Source: an uncultured Alphaproteobacteria bacterium (GTDB taxonomy: Bacteria; Pseudomonadota; Alphaproteobacteria; HIMB59; GCA-002718135). From it: a DNA stretch of 64,000 nucleotides. The translations under genes were made by a program, and so were the position numbers. The first letter of the stretch is position 1; each line of letters begins with the position of its first letter. The notes under the pieces were generated by a model. The model saw nothing but the letters and a program-made list of their open reading frames with translations, did no database searches and was not told where the DNA came from. The stretch lies in assembly GCA_902614375.1 (NCBI GenBank), contig CACMKZ010000002.1, positions 78,477-142,476 on the forward strand. Reading direction: 5' to 3'. Below, in pieces: positions 43,235 through 55,724 of this stretch.

Positions 43235-43750
43235 TTATTCTATATATTTAAAAAAGGTATATGACAACGTTATCTCTTCAACATCTTTCATTGTTGGATC
43301 TTCGTTAATTGAAGGGTCTATATAAAACACAACAGGCATTTCAACTGTTTCTCCAGGTTTCAAAGCCTGCTTTTCGAAACAGAAGCACTGTGTTTTAATA
43401 AAATATGGACCAACCTTTTCTGGTAGAACATTAAATGTCGCAGTTCCGATTGTTTCTACGTCAGATTGATTAGTAGCTTTATAATTAACGAGTTTATTTT
43501 CACCAACTTTAAATTTAATATTTTCTGGAGCAGTAAAAGTCCAATTTATACTATCATTAACATCAGCATTAAATTTAAGATTAATATCTCTTTCTAAAAT
43601 TGATGATGAAAGGAACTCAGATGTACTTGTCTTACCGCCATAACCAGTAACCCGACAAAATAAGTCATATAACGGTACCGAAAACGCAACTAAAGTAATC
43701 ATTGTTAAAACAATTAATGATAGTCCTAAAGCTGTTCTAGTATTTGTCAT
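43235..43750 (-). CDS. ctaG: cytochrome c oxidase assembly protein CtaG (Cox11)
   Basis: A 171-residue copper chaperone with one N-terminal membrane anchor (about 8-28) and a periplasmic domain containing the CFCFEKQALKPGE motif, the Cox11 copper site. It delivers copper to CuB of subunit I. The ATG overlaps the stop of the 35-residue gene upstream (TAATG), and coxC follows by 3 bases. Confidence 0.95.
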   Translation of the reverse strand: MTNTRTALGLSLIVLTMITLVAFSVPLYDLFCRVTGYGGKTSTSEFLSSSILERDINLKFNADVNDSINWTFTAPENIKFKVGENKLVNYKATNQSDVETIGTATFNVLPEKVGPYFIKTQCFCFEKQALKPGETVEMPVVFYIDPSINEDPTMKDVEEITLSYTFFKYIE

Positions 43751-43857
43751 TATACTCCAAAAATATTAGCCTTAAACAGAGTCCATAAATAAAAAAATGC
43801 AACTATACAAAGTAAAATAATTAGAGTTATAATATTTTTTCTTCTTCTATTTTTCAT
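43750..43857 (-). CDS. CoxF-like small membrane protein
   Basis: A 35-residue open frame with start ATG overlapping the ctaB stop (ATGA) and stop TAA overlapping the ctaG start (TAATG). It encodes a basic start MKNRRRKN followed by one hydrophobic segment (about 9-29). Both junctions are perfectly coupled, which strongly supports translation. Alphaproteobacterial cox operons often have such a small membrane protein (CoxF) between ctaB and ctaG. Its exact role is not settled. Confidence 0.75.
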   Translation of the reverse strand: MKNRRRKNIITLIILLCIVAFFYLWTLFKANIFGV

Positions 43858-44774
43858 CTTAATACCACATGATCAATCAACAATGCTGAAAATAAACTGA
43901 ATAGGTAAAGGATTGAAATAGCAAAAAATTTTAATCCTTCAGAATTTGGTATTGATTTTTTTTCTTTAGATTTTTTTAACTTTAGCGAACTATTAAATAA
44001 TAATAGATTTAATATAGTAACAATAGTTAAGTATATTATTCCAACTTTACTATCTAAGTATGGAAGATAACTCGATAAAATTAATATTACAGCATAATAA
44101 ACAATCTGTTTTTTTGTGTCATCAATACTACTTACATTTGGTAACATAGGCACGTTCGCATTTTTATAATCATTATATCTATATACTGATAAGGCCCAAA
44201 AATGTGGTGGGGTCCAAAAAAATATAATTATAAATAAACTAATTGGTAAAAAACTTAATTCTGGAACAACCGCAGTCCATCCAATAATTGGTGGAATTGC
44301 TCCAGCTGCGCCTCCAATAACTATGTTTAGTGAAGTTGTTCGTTTAAGCCAAAATGTATAAATAAATACATAAAAAAGAATTGTAAAAAGAAGTAAACTT
44401 GTTGCTAATGAATTTGAGAACCATTGCATCAAAATTAAAGAAATAGTACCTGTTAATATTCCTACAACTAGTGCCTCATTTTTTGAAACTATTCCTAGTG
44501 GAATTGGTCTTAGTTTTGTTCGTTCCATAGTTTTATCAATGTCTTCATCAAACCACATATTGATTGCTGCTGAAGAGCCAGCTCCTAATGCAATAGCAAC
44601 TATTACAAGAAAACTATTTAGAAATGTTATCTGTCCAGGTGCCAAAAACATTCCAACAAATGCTGTAAAGATAACCAAGGACATAACTCTTGGTTTCATT
44701 AGTTCGTAATAACCTTTAAATTTTCTTAAAACAAAATTATTGCTATAACCAGCTTCTAAGGATTTAGCATCCAC
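43854..44774 (-). CDS. ctaB: protoheme IX farnesyltransferase
   Basis: A 306-residue UbiA-superfamily membrane enzyme making heme O from heme B for the oxidase. The first aspartate-rich motif is NMWFDEDIDKTMERTKLRP and the second is in SVYRYNDYKNANVPML. It lies 5 bases downstream of coxA and overlaps the CoxF-like gene. Confidence 0.95.
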   Translation of the reverse strand: MDAKSLEAGYSNNFVLRKFKGYYELMKPRVMSLVIFTAFVGMFLAPGQITFLNSFLVIVAIALGAGSSAAINMWFDEDIDKTMERTKLRPIPLGIVSKNEALVVGILTGTISLILMQWFSNSLATSLLLFTILFYVFIYTFWLKRTTSLNIVIGGAAGAIPPIIGWTAVVPELSFLPISLFIIIFFWTPPHFWALSVYRYNDYKNANVPMLPNVSSIDDTKKQIVYYAVILILSSYLPYLDSKVGIIYLTIVTILNLLLFNSSLKLKKSKEKKSIPNSEGLKFFAISILYLFSLFSALLIDHVVLR

Positions 44775-44779
44775 TAAAA

Positions 44780-47189
<2,410 letters not shown>

Positions 47190-47287
47190 CTTAATTAGTT
47201 ATTGTATACACTAATAAATAAATTATTCAGTAAATTAACCAGTGATTTAGAGGCAAAATTCTAGGACAGGTTGTCGCTCATTATGAT

Positions 47288-48019
47288 TTATTCAATAACC
47301 GATTGAATAGAAAAAATTGCAGCAGTAGTTGCAGTGTCTGATCGTAGTATTCTTTTTCCCAAAGAGACGGATATACATGAAGACAAAGAAGAGATGGTTG
47401 TTCGTTCCTTTTCAGAAAAACCACCTTCAGGTCCAATAATGACAGACCATTTTTTGTATTTTTTTGTTTCATTAGTTAAAGCTTTGTAAATAGTTGGTAA
47501 ATTTTCATTTCCTTCGTCACAAAATACTAACCCTCTATCAGACGGAAAATTGTCAACTAAATCATCTAGTTTAATTGTTTTTTCTAAAGTCGGAATTGAC
47601 AATCTCTCAGATTGTTCTGATGCTTCAATCATATTTAATTCAAAATTTTTAAAATTTATTTTTGATTGATTTGTATATTCTGTCAAAATTGGAATAAATC
47701 TAGAAATGCCAAGCTCGGTAGCTTTTTGAATGGTGATATTCATTCTATAAGATTTGATTGGAGCAAATATAAGCCATAAATCAGATTCTTGAGGAATATC
47801 TCTCAATTTGTTTTGTATTTGTAAAACAATGTTATCTCTATTGATAGAAATTACTTTAGATAGCCACTCACCTGTCAAACCATCGAATAAATTTATGTTA
47901 TCTTCTTTTTTGATTCTAAGAACATTTTTCAGAAAGTGGTGCTGCTTATTTTTTATATAAATTAAAATATTGGCTGATAATTTTTTTGATACAAATAATC
48001 GTGTTTTAGACATTTTCAT
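47288..48019 (-). CDS. rsmE: 16S rRNA (uracil(1498)-N(3))-methyltransferase
   Basis: A 243-residue SPOUT methyltransferase. The C-terminal knot is marked by VIIGPEGGFSEKE and VSLGKRILRSDTATTAA, diagnostic of RsmE. It modifies U1498 of 16S rRNA. ATG at 48019 or two codons later (MSKTRLF) are both possible starts. It is divergent from ubiA, with 35 bases between. Confidence 0.93.
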   Translation of the reverse strand: MKMSKTRLFVSKKLSANILIYIKNKQHHFLKNVLRIKKEDNINLFDGLTGEWLSKVISINRDNIVLQIQNKLRDIPQESDLWLIFAPIKSYRMNITIQKATELGISRFIPILTEYTNQSKINFKNFELNMIEASEQSERLSIPTLEKTIKLDDLVDNFPSDRGLVFCDEGNENLPTIYKALTNETKKYKKWSVIIGPEGGFSEKERTTISSLSSCISVSLGKRILRSDTATTAAIFSIQSVIE

Positions 48020-48054
48020 TACAATAGTTTAGAATTATAACATTATATTCAAAT

Positions 48055-48918
48055 ATGTGGGATAACTTAGTTGTAAAAAAAATATTTGATTACTGCGAGT
48101 TAATCAGACTTAACAAACCTATTGGCTTCCTTCTATTAATGTGGCCTTGCTGGTTTGGTTTAGCGTTACTAAAAACAGAAACTTCTAAACTATTATTTTG
48201 GTATATACTTTTTTTAATTGGTTCTTTTTTAATGAGAAGTGCGGGTTGTATAATTAATGACATTATTGATATTGATTTTGATCAAAAAGTTACACGTACT
48301 AAATTTAGACCTTTAGCATCAAAAAAGATTTCTATTACTGAAGCAATATTATTATTAATAATATTATTGGTAATTAGTTTTTTCATTCTTCTCGAGTTTA
48401 ATTTTAAATCAATTGTATTAGGTTTGTTAAGTGTGCCATTTGTTATTTTATATCCTTTTATGAAAAGAATAACTTTTTTCCCACAATTATTACTTGGAAT
48501 TATTTTTAGTTGGGGTGTGCTAATAGTTTCAATCCAATTTAATACACGAATTACATTTGATTTTCTTTTATTGTATTTTGTATGTATTTTTTGGACGTTA
48601 GCATATGATACGATTTATGCCTACCAAGATAGGTCAGATGATGTTTTAAATAATATCAAATCTACTGCAGTTTATTTTGATAAAAATGGTAAAAGATTTG
48701 TTCAAACATGCTATCTTATTATCTTAATTATATTGTCTTATTTCGTATGGAATTCCTCAAATTTTTTACTTAGTTCAATTATTATAGCCACTATCGCAAT
48801 TTGTACGTATATAGCAATTCAGAAATGGGATATAACATCGCCGTTAAGTTCAAATTATTATTTCAGACAAAATAATATTTTTGCAATTATGTTATTTTTA
48901 CTTTTACATACTTTTTAA
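48055..48918 (+). CDS. ubiA: 4-hydroxybenzoate polyprenyltransferase
   Basis: A 287-residue membrane prenyltransferase of ubiquinone synthesis. The first Asp-rich motif is INDIIDIDFDQKVTRTKFRPLAS, and the second is YDTIYAYQDRSDD. RLNKPIGFLLLMWPCWFGL near the N-terminus is typical of UbiA. Its stop overlaps the msbA start by one base, making it the first gene of a six-gene plus-strand run into lipid A genes. Confidence 0.94.
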   Translation: MWDNLVVKKIFDYCELIRLNKPIGFLLLMWPCWFGLALLKTETSKLLFWYILFLIGSFLMRSAGCIINDIIDIDFDQKVTRTKFRPLASKKISITEAILLLIILLVISFFILLEFNFKSIVLGLLSVPFVILYPFMKRITFFPQLLLGIIFSWGVLIVSIQFNTRITFDFLLLYFVCIFWTLAYDTIYAYQDRSDDVLNNIKSTAVYFDKNGKRFVQTCYLIILIILSYFVWNSSNFLLSSIIIATIAICTYIAIQKWDITSPLSSNYYFRQNNIFAIMLFLLLHTF

Positions 48919-50666
48919 TGTCCTCAGATAAAAAACAGTCAGTTACTTCAAGAATAGTTGTTCATTATTTAATGAGTCATAAACTCAAAATAATATTAGC
49001 TTTATTGATGATGGTTATCTCAGCAGCAGCAACAGGTTTACATGCTTGGTTAGTAAGACCTGCGCTTGATGAAGTCTTAATCAAAGGGAATAAAGAAATG
49101 TTATTTTTAATTCCAATTGCAATAATTATAGTGACCCTCTGTAAAGGATTGGCAACATATACTCACTCTTATCAAATGAGTAAAGTTGCACATTCTATTA
49201 TTGCAAAACTTCAAACTCAGATGTTTGAAAAACTCATGTATTTAAATATGAAATTTTATAATGACTCTAAGTCAGGTAATTTAATTTCAAGACTCATCAA
49301 TGATACTTACTACTTAAGACTTGCAATAGTGAAGTCTGTAACAGGAATTATAAAAGATGTTTTAGTTATTATTTTTTTACTAGGTAATATGTTTTACCAA
49401 AGTTGGACCCTAACTCTTTTTGCTTTTTTTGCATTCCCTTTAGCGATCTGGCCCATAAGAAAAATTGGGAAGAGTATAAGAAAAATTACTTACACTATCC
49501 AAAACGAAATTGCAGTTTTTTCCAATGTGTTAGCTGAGAGCATTAAAGGTATTAGACAAGTAAAAGCATACTCAAGAGAAAACTATGAAAAACAAAGAGC
49601 TTTTGAAACAATTAGTTTCATTCAAAAATATTTTACAAAATCTGCTTTTATTAGCAATCGCTTAAGTCCTTTAATGGAATTTATTGGAAGTTTAGCTGTA
49701 GCACTCTCAATTTACGCTGGGGGCGTTTTTGTTTTAAACGAAAGTATGACAACAGGCCAATTTATGAGTTTTTTAGTAAGTCTTCTTCTGGCTTATCAAC
49801 CAGTAAAGGCACTTGGAAATCTAAATATTAGTGTCCAGGAAGGCCTAGCTGGAGCTGAGAGAATATTTAAACTTTTAGATACAAGCGAAAAAAATATGGA
49901 AAATATTTCTCCAAAAAAAACTATAGATCTAGATGGAGACATTGTTTTTAAAGATGTTTCATTTGCATATAACGATAATACAGTACTTGATAAAATAAGT
50001 TTAAGAATACCAAAAGGAAAAAAAGTTGCGTTAGTTGGCTTATCTGGATCTGGTAAATCAACGATAGCAAATATAATTTTGCGATTATATGATAATTATT
50101 CAGGTTCTATATTAATTAATTCTAAAGATATAAAAGAACTAGATCTAACAGATGTAAGAAATAGTGTTTCAATAGTAACTCAAGAAACAATTTTATTTAA
50201 TGAAAGTATTTTTAATAATATTAAATATGGAAACCTTAAAGCAACTGATGAAGAGATTAGTTTAGTCGCTAAAAATGCTGGGGTGAGTAGTTTTTCAGAA
50301 GAATTGGATCAAAAACTAGACACTGTTATTGGAGAAAACGGCGTAAAATTATCAGGTGGACAGCGACAAAGAATTGCTATTGCCCGAGCTCTAATAAAAG
50401 ATGCGCCACTTTTAATTATGGATGAAGCTACATCTTCTCTTGATAATATTACTGAAAATAAGATTCATGAAACAATAAATAATGTTATGAATGATAAAAC
50501 CAAATTAATAATTGCACATAGATTAAGCACAATAGAAGACGCAGACATAATCTACGTTTTGGATAAAGGCAAAATTGAAAGTCAAGGATCGCATGAAGAG
50601 TTAATTTTAAATTCAGCTATTTATAAAAAATTACAACTACGAGAACAGTTGGAAAATGAATTTTAA
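48918..50666 (+). CDS. msbA: lipid A export ABC transporter, MsbA-like
   Basis: A 582-residue half-transporter with six membrane helices (1-330) and a C-terminal ATPase: Walker A GLSGSGKST, signature LSGGQRQRIAIARA, Walker B LLIMDEATSSLD and switch IAHRLST. Position directly before an acyltransferase, waaA, lpxK and lpxL supports flipping of lipid A across the inner membrane. Confidence 0.9.
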   Translation: MSSDKKQSVTSRIVVHYLMSHKLKIILALLMMVISAAATGLHAWLVRPALDEVLIKGNKEMLFLIPIAIIIVTLCKGLATYTHSYQMSKVAHSIIAKLQTQMFEKLMYLNMKFYNDSKSGNLISRLINDTYYLRLAIVKSVTGIIKDVLVIIFLLGNMFYQSWTLTLFAFFAFPLAIWPIRKIGKSIRKITYTIQNEIAVFSNVLAESIKGIRQVKAYSRENYEKQRAFETISFIQKYFTKSAFISNRLSPLMEFIGSLAVALSIYAGGVFVLNESMTTGQFMSFLVSLLLAYQPVKALGNLNISVQEGLAGAERIFKLLDTSEKNMENISPKKTIDLDGDIVFKDVSFAYNDNTVLDKISLRIPKGKKVALVGLSGSGKSTIANIILRLYDNYSGSILINSKDIKELDLTDVRNSVSIVTQETILFNESIFNNIKYGNLKATDEEISLVAKNAGVSSFSEELDQKLDTVIGENGVKLSGGQRQRIAIARALIKDAPLLIMDEATSSLDNITENKIHETINNVMNDKTKLIIAHRLSTIEDADIIYVLDKGKIESQGSHEELILNSAIYKKLQLREQLENEF

Positions 50667-51327
50667 AAAAAAAATTTTTAAATTTTCTGTATCTCAAAAA
50701 ATTTTGGCTTTTGTAGGTTACCTATATATCTTATTCGTATGTTACACTTCTAAAATACAGATTATAAACTCTGAGTTACCAGAAAAATTATGGAGAGAGA
50801 ATAAACCTTTTATTTTAGCATTTTGGCATGGTCAATTGATGATGATAGGACATGTATGGAAAAGTAAAGCTGTGTTAAATATGTTAGCATCTAGTCATAG
50901 TGATGGTCGATTTGGTGCATATATTGCAGGTCATTTTAATTTAAAAAATGTTTCTATAATGTCAAAAAATAAATCACCTTCATTAAGAAAAGTATTTAAA
51001 ATTTTGAAAGATAGAAATTATATTGGTATTACTCCCGATGGGCCAAGAGGACCAAATAAGAAAGTCTCAGAAGGAATTATAAAAATTGCAATTCATTCTC
51101 AAGTCCCAATTATACCACTTGGTTTTGCTTCAAATAAAAATCGTAAACTTAAATCTTGGGACTCATTTTTAATAACATATCCATTTTCAAAATGTAGATT
51201 TGTCTGGGGTGAACCGATTACTATTCCTTCTTCTACTAAAGATAATGATTTAGACAAATATCAGAATTTCTTAGAAGAAAAAATTAATGATTGCATGAAA
51301 TCAGCTGAAAAAAATCTAAATGCTTAG
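50656..51327 (+). CDS. DUF374-type lysophospholipid acyltransferase family protein
   Basis: A 223-residue protein with an N-terminal hydrophobic segment, an FWHGQLMM motif in place of HX4D, and TPDGPRGP, both typical of the DUF374 acyltransferase-like family. It overlaps msbA by 11 bases and waaA by 8. Placement among lipid A genes suggests an acyl transfer or lipid A/KDO-linked role; substrate unproven. Confidence 0.85.
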   Translation: MNFKKKIFKFSVSQKILAFVGYLYILFVCYTSKIQIINSELPEKLWRENKPFILAFWHGQLMMIGHVWKSKAVLNMLASSHSDGRFGAYIAGHFNLKNVSIMSKNKSPSLRKVFKILKDRNYIGITPDGPRGPNKKVSEGIIKIAIHSQVPIIPLGFASNKNRKLKSWDSFLITYPFSKCRFVWGEPITIPSSTKDNDLDKYQNFLEEKINDCMKSAEKNLNA

Positions 51328-52540
51328 AATATATCAAATACTTAGTACTCTTCTCATACCTGTAATTATTTTTAATATATTTATTCGCATCTATAGAAAA
51401 AAAGAGGACAGACTAAGATATATTGAAAGGTTTGGAAAACCTACGGTAAAAAAAAATAGTGAGAAAAAAATTTTATGGATACACGCAGCAAGTATTGGAG
51501 AATTTAAATCGTCAGATTTAATTATAGAACGATATCATAAAGTGTTTGATATCTTAGTGACCACAACAACAAAATCTTCTGCGGAATATATTAAGGAGTT
51601 TTATAAAAATAAAATTATCCATCAATACATCCCGTTTGATGTGTCTAAATGGTGTTCAAGATTTTTGAACTTTTGGAAACCAAATCTGATTCTATGGATA
51701 GAGTCAGATATTTGGCCAAATATGCTTAATAAAATTCGATTTAAAAATATCAATTGTTTATATTTAAATGCAAGGATTTCTCCAACTTCTTTTAAAAAAT
51801 GGAAGAGTACAAAAAATTTCTATGGAAATTCATTAAAGAGTTTTAATAAAATTTTTGCACAAAGCAAAGATGACAAAAAAAGAATTCAAGAATTAACGAA
51901 CTTAAAAATTGACTATATTGGAAATTTAAAATTAGCTAGGAATAAAAACAATTCTTCAATAAATAAAGATCAATCAAATACAATCATGATTGCAAGTACT
52001 CATTCTAATGAAGAAAAAGAGATAATTAAATGTATTAAAGAAACAATTCGTGAATTTAATTTAAAAATTTTTCTTGCACCAAGGCATCCAGAAAGAATTA
52101 GTACAATTAAGCAAGAATTAAAAAAAGAAGGATTTAATATTTCTTTAGAATCTAAAAAAGAATATAAAAAAAATGATATCGTCATAATTGATAGTTTTGG
52201 AAAATTAGACCAATATTTTAAAATTAGTGATTTAGTTATTTTAGGTGGTTCTTTTTTAAAAAATATTGGTGGACATAATCCTATAGAGCCTGCAAGTTAT
52301 GGATGTGCTATTATTAGCGGTAATTATGTTGATAATTGGACTAATATTTATGAGGATATGGTAAAAGTAAATTCATGTATAATGGTAAATAAGTTTGAAG
52401 ATATTGATATAAAGATGAAAGAATTACTAAATAATAATTTGGAAATTAAAAAAATTCAAGCAAATGCAATTGAATTTTCAAATAGATCCTTCTTTGAAAA
52501 AGAAAAACTTTTCAAAGATATTGAAAAGTATATCAATTAA
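51320..52540 (+). CDS. waaA: 3-deoxy-D-manno-octulosonic acid transferase
   Basis: A 406-residue glycosyltransferase with an N-terminal membrane anchor. Family motifs are WIHAASIGEF, WIESDIWPNML, LNARIS, APRHPER and GGHNPIEPASYG. It transfers KDO from CMP-KDO to lipid IVA at the inner membrane. It starts within the upstream gene and is followed by lpxK after a single base. Confidence 0.93.
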   Translation: MLRIYQILSTLLIPVIIFNIFIRIYRKKEDRLRYIERFGKPTVKKNSEKKILWIHAASIGEFKSSDLIIERYHKVFDILVTTTTKSSAEYIKEFYKNKIIHQYIPFDVSKWCSRFLNFWKPNLILWIESDIWPNMLNKIRFKNINCLYLNARISPTSFKKWKSTKNFYGNSLKSFNKIFAQSKDDKKRIQELTNLKIDYIGNLKLARNKNNSSINKDQSNTIMIASTHSNEEKEIIKCIKETIREFNLKIFLAPRHPERISTIKQELKKEGFNISLESKKEYKKNDIVIIDSFGKLDQYFKISDLVILGGSFLKNIGGHNPIEPASYGCAIISGNYVDNWTNIYEDMVKVNSCIMVNKFEDIDIKMKELLNNNLEIKKIQANAIEFSNRSFFEKEKLFKDIEKYIN

Positions 52541-52541
52541 A

Positions 52542-53540
52542 ATGCTTAAAGCTCCTAAATTTTGGTACAAAAAAAATGATACATATTTATCAAACTCTTT
52601 ATTTCCACTTTCATTACTATTTAGATTTGGAACAAAAATAAGAAATTTTGTAAGCAGAAAATCACCTTCTAGCATTCCAGTAATTTGCATTGGAAATATA
52701 GTGGTGGGAGGAGCTGGTAAAACACCAGTTGCTCTAAAAATTGGAAATTTATTGAAACTTAATGGATATAATCCTCACTTTGTTTCAAGAGGATATGGTG
52801 GTGTTGAAAAATCTAATATTCTTGTTAAAGAATGGCATTCTGCAAAAAGTGTTGGTGACGAATCTTTATTACTAGCTGAAGTTGCGCCAACTTGGATTGG
52901 TCAAGATAGAAATAAATCCTTTATATTAGCTAAAGAAAAAGGTGCCGATTGTATAATTATGGATGATGGTTTTCAAAATCCGACTCTTCAAAAAGATTTT
53001 TCAATTATTGTTATTAATGGAGAACAGGGCTTTGGAAACAAAAGAGTGATCCCGTCTGGTCCTCTTAGAGAGAGTATATCAAGGGGTATTTCCAGAGCAA
53101 ATCTTGTAATCGTAATTGGAGAAATATCTCAAGATGTAAGAGATAAAATTCCAAGCACTGTTCCTATTATTCATGCTAAATTTCAAATAAGCACAGATAA
53201 TAAAATATATAAAAATCAAAAAGTGACAGCCTTTGCAGGTATTGCTTATCCTGAGAAATTTTATAATTCGCTTTCTGAACAAGGTGCTATTTTAGAAAAA
53301 AAAATTAGCTATCCTGATCACCATATTTTTGATGAAAATGATATGTTAAATTTAGCAGAAAATGCAAATCTTACTAAATCAGTATTAGTTACTACAAAAA
53401 AAGATTTTGTTAGAATTCCTAAATCCTATCGATCTTTAGTAAGCACTTTGAATGGGGAAATTAAATTTGAAGATGAAAATTTACTTAAAGAAATATTAGG
53501 TAACATTTTGGAGAATAAAATAAATGATTTAGCAATATGA
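52542..53540 (+). CDS. lpxK: tetraacyldisaccharide 4'-kinase
   Basis: A 332-residue kinase that phosphorylates the lipid A precursor. The P-loop is GNIVVGGAGKTPV, followed by SRGYGG, GDESLLLA and MDDGFQNP. I take the ATG at 52542, which follows the waaA stop by one base; a longer frame from 52464 would overlap waaA by 77 bases. The stop overlaps the lpxL start (ATGA). Confidence 0.94.
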   Translation: MLKAPKFWYKKNDTYLSNSLFPLSLLFRFGTKIRNFVSRKSPSSIPVICIGNIVVGGAGKTPVALKIGNLLKLNGYNPHFVSRGYGGVEKSNILVKEWHSAKSVGDESLLLAEVAPTWIGQDRNKSFILAKEKGADCIIMDDGFQNPTLQKDFSIIVINGEQGFGNKRVIPSGPLRESISRGISRANLVIVIGEISQDVRDKIPSTVPIIHAKFQISTDNKIYKNQKVTAFAGIAYPEKFYNSLSEQGAILEKKISYPDHHIFDENDMLNLAENANLTKSVLVTTKKDFVRIPKSYRSLVSTLNGEIKFEDENLLKEILGNILENKINDLAI

Positions 53541-54400
53541 AAAATGTAATTTATTTTTTTGAATATATTATAGTTTTTATAATATTTTTTTTATTTAAAC
53601 TTTTACCATTAAATTTATCAGCTAAATTTTCTTCTTTTATATTTAGTTTTTTTGGTGAATTATCTGGTGCGAACAAGACTGCAATTAAAAATTGCAAATA
53701 TGTTTTTCCTAATATGAAAGAGGAAGAAGTGAAAAGTATAGTTAAAAAAAGTTGGGATAATCTAGGAAGGACAATTGCTGAACTCCCAAGTTTAAACTAT
53801 TTATTTGATAAAAAAAAAATAAAGTACAATAAAATTGAAAATATCGAGAATTTAATTAAAAATAATTCCCAGGGAATATTTATATGTATTCATCAGTCTA
53901 ATTGGGAAGTTGTAGTACCTAGTTTAGATAGAATTGGTATAAATCTAGGTGCAGTATATAGACATATTAATAATCATTTTTTAGATAAATTATTATTAAA
54001 AATTAGAACAAATTCGCTTGTATCATCTAAGAGTTTTTATACTCCAAAAGGAAAAAAAAGTGCAAAAGATATTACTGAAGCTATAAGAAACTCTTTATCA
54101 ATGTTGGTTGTAATTGATCAAAAAGATTCTTCTGGCGAAGAGGTTTTATTTTTTAAACGTAAAGTTAAAACACAAACAGGTTTTTTAAAACTAGCCAGAA
54201 AATATAAATTACCAATAATCCCAATTAAAAATAAAAGAATTTATAATGGTAAAATTGAGCTAACCTTTCTTGAACCTTTTTATCACAATGATCTAAATAT
54301 TAGTGATAATCAAATGATGGAAAAGATACATCATAAAATAGAAGATTGGATTAGATCAGAACCCTCTCAGTGGTTCTGGCAACACAAGAGATTTAGTTAA
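53537..54400 (+). CDS. lpxL: lipid A biosynthesis late acyltransferase (LpxL/HtrB family)
   Basis: A 287-residue acyltransferase with an N-terminal membrane helix, the HX4E-type motif CIHQSNWE and a C-terminal SEPSQWFWQHKRF, typical of LpxL/LpxM. It adds a secondary acyl chain to KDO2-lipid IVA. It is the last gene of the lipid A run and overlaps the convergent xseA stop by 8 bases. L versus M type cannot be decided. Confidence 0.92.
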   Translation: MKNVIYFFEYIIVFIIFFLFKLLPLNLSAKFSSFIFSFFGELSGANKTAIKNCKYVFPNMKEEEVKSIVKKSWDNLGRTIAELPSLNYLFDKKKIKYNKIENIENLIKNNSQGIFICIHQSNWEVVVPSLDRIGINLGAVYRHINNHFLDKLLLKIRTNSLVSSKSFYTPKGKKSAKDITEAIRNSLSMLVVIDQKDSSGEEVLFFKRKVKTQTGFLKLARKYKLPIIPIKNKRIYNGKIELTFLEPFYHNDLNISDNQMMEKIHHKIEDWIRSEPSQWFWQHKRFS

Positions 54401-55724
54401 TTTTTTTTACCTTAATATCAATTGTGCCATCAATAAGCTTAACCGATAATTGATCATTGGTATTAATTTTTTTTGTAGTCTTAACAATTTTTTTTTTATT
54501 CATCAAAATAGAGTATCCCTTTTTAAGATTTGAAGAAATAGAATTTGAATTAAGTAATCTGATGTTTGCTTTATATTTTTCAAGATTATCTTTGTAGTTA
54601 TTAGCAATATTTAAATTAAGATTTTTTGAAAGATTATTTATCTTTGTTTGTGTCAAGCTTACTAAAGAATCTGGAGAAATTACAGATTTACCTAAATTTA
54701 TGAGACTCAATTTAGAAATGCTAAATTTGTTTTCAATTGATAATGTTAAATTTTTAAAATCATCTAAAAGCTTCTCCTTGTAATTATTTACTATTGAGCT
54801 TGGTGATTTAAGAAACTTATTTAAATATTCGAAATTTTCCTTTTTGGACTGGATTTGTGAATTAACTTTTGTGTTTAACCTAAGTTGTAAATTTTTAATT
54901 TTTTCTATTAATTCAAATCTAACTGGGGTAGCTTTTTCAGCTGCCGCGGTTGGTGTAGACGCTCTCAAATCTGATACTAAATCAATAATTGTTGTATCTG
55001 TTTCATGACCTATTGCTGAAATTATTGGTATTTTTGATTCAAAAACACTTGTTGCAAGATTTTCATCATTAAATGCCATTAAGTCTTCGGTACTTCCTCC
55101 ACCTCTAGCAACAATAAGAATATCTGGTTTACCAGATTTAAGTTTGTTGAAACCTTCAATAGCATTTATAATGCTATCTGCAGCGTCAACACCTTGTACA
55201 GAAACAGGCCATATATCTAAAGGCATTGGAAAACGATCATTCACTCTATTAATTATGTCGTGTACTACAGAACCAGTGGGAGATGTAATTATACCTAATC
55301 TCTCAGGTAAAAAAGGTAATGGGATTTTTTTATCTTCATCAAAATAGCCTTTTTTTTGAAGTCTTTTTTTTCTTTCTTCAATGAGTTTTAGAAGTGCCCC
55401 CTCTCCTGCAATTTCAATTTTATCAATATCTATCTGGTAGGTAGTTTTATAGCGAGACCAGGTGGTGATTCTACCTGTTGCAATTATTTCTAGCCCTATT
55501 TCTGGATTTATATCTAAATATTTTTTTTTCTGATCCCAAATAACTCCACTTAAAATTGAATCTTCGTCTTTAAGTGTTAGATAAATTTGCCCTCTTGTTG
55601 CAGTTTTTACCTCAGAAATTTCTCCTTTAATTCTTACATAATTAAAATTGGACTCAATTACTTCTTTAAATGCATGATTAAATTCTGAAACTTCAAATTC
55701 GGGTATATTAATTTTATCTATCAT
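54393..55724 (-). CDS. xseA: exodeoxyribonuclease VII large subunit
   Basis: A 443-residue nuclease subunit with an N-terminal OB domain (VRIKGEISEVKTATRGQIYLTLKD), the catalytic region ITSPTGSVVHDI and IARGGGSTEDLMAFN, SAIGHETDTTI, then a long coiled coil. With the small XseB subunit it degrades single-stranded DNA. It overlaps tadA by 11 bases. No xseB is seen in the window. Confidence 0.95.
   Translation of the reverse strand: MIDKINIPEFEVSEFNHAFKEVIESNFNYVRIKGEISEVKTATRGQIYLTLKDEDSILSGVIWDQKKKYLDINPEIGLEIIATGRITTWSRYKTTYQIDIDKIEIAGEGALLKLIEERKKRLQKKGYFDEDKKIPLPFLPERLGIITSPTGSVVHDIINRVNDRFPMPLDIWPVSVQGVDAADSIINAIEGFNKLKSGKPDILIVARGGGSTEDLMAFNDENLATSVFESKIPIISAIGHETDTTIIDLVSDLRASTPTAAAEKATPVRFELIEKIKNLQLRLNTKVNSQIQSKKENFEYLNKFLKSPSSIVNNYKEKLLDDFKNLTLSIENKFSISKLSLINLGKSVISPDSLVSLTQTKINNLSKNLNLNIANNYKDNLEKYKANIRLLNSNSISSNLKKGYSILMNKKKIVKTTKKINTNDQLSVKLIDGTIDIKVKKIN

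Noticed and set aside
47190..47287. Searching the coxB-rsmE gap for an RNA gene
   Set aside because: No stable hairpin, tRNA-like fold or known motif is visible; it is probably only the oxidase promoter.
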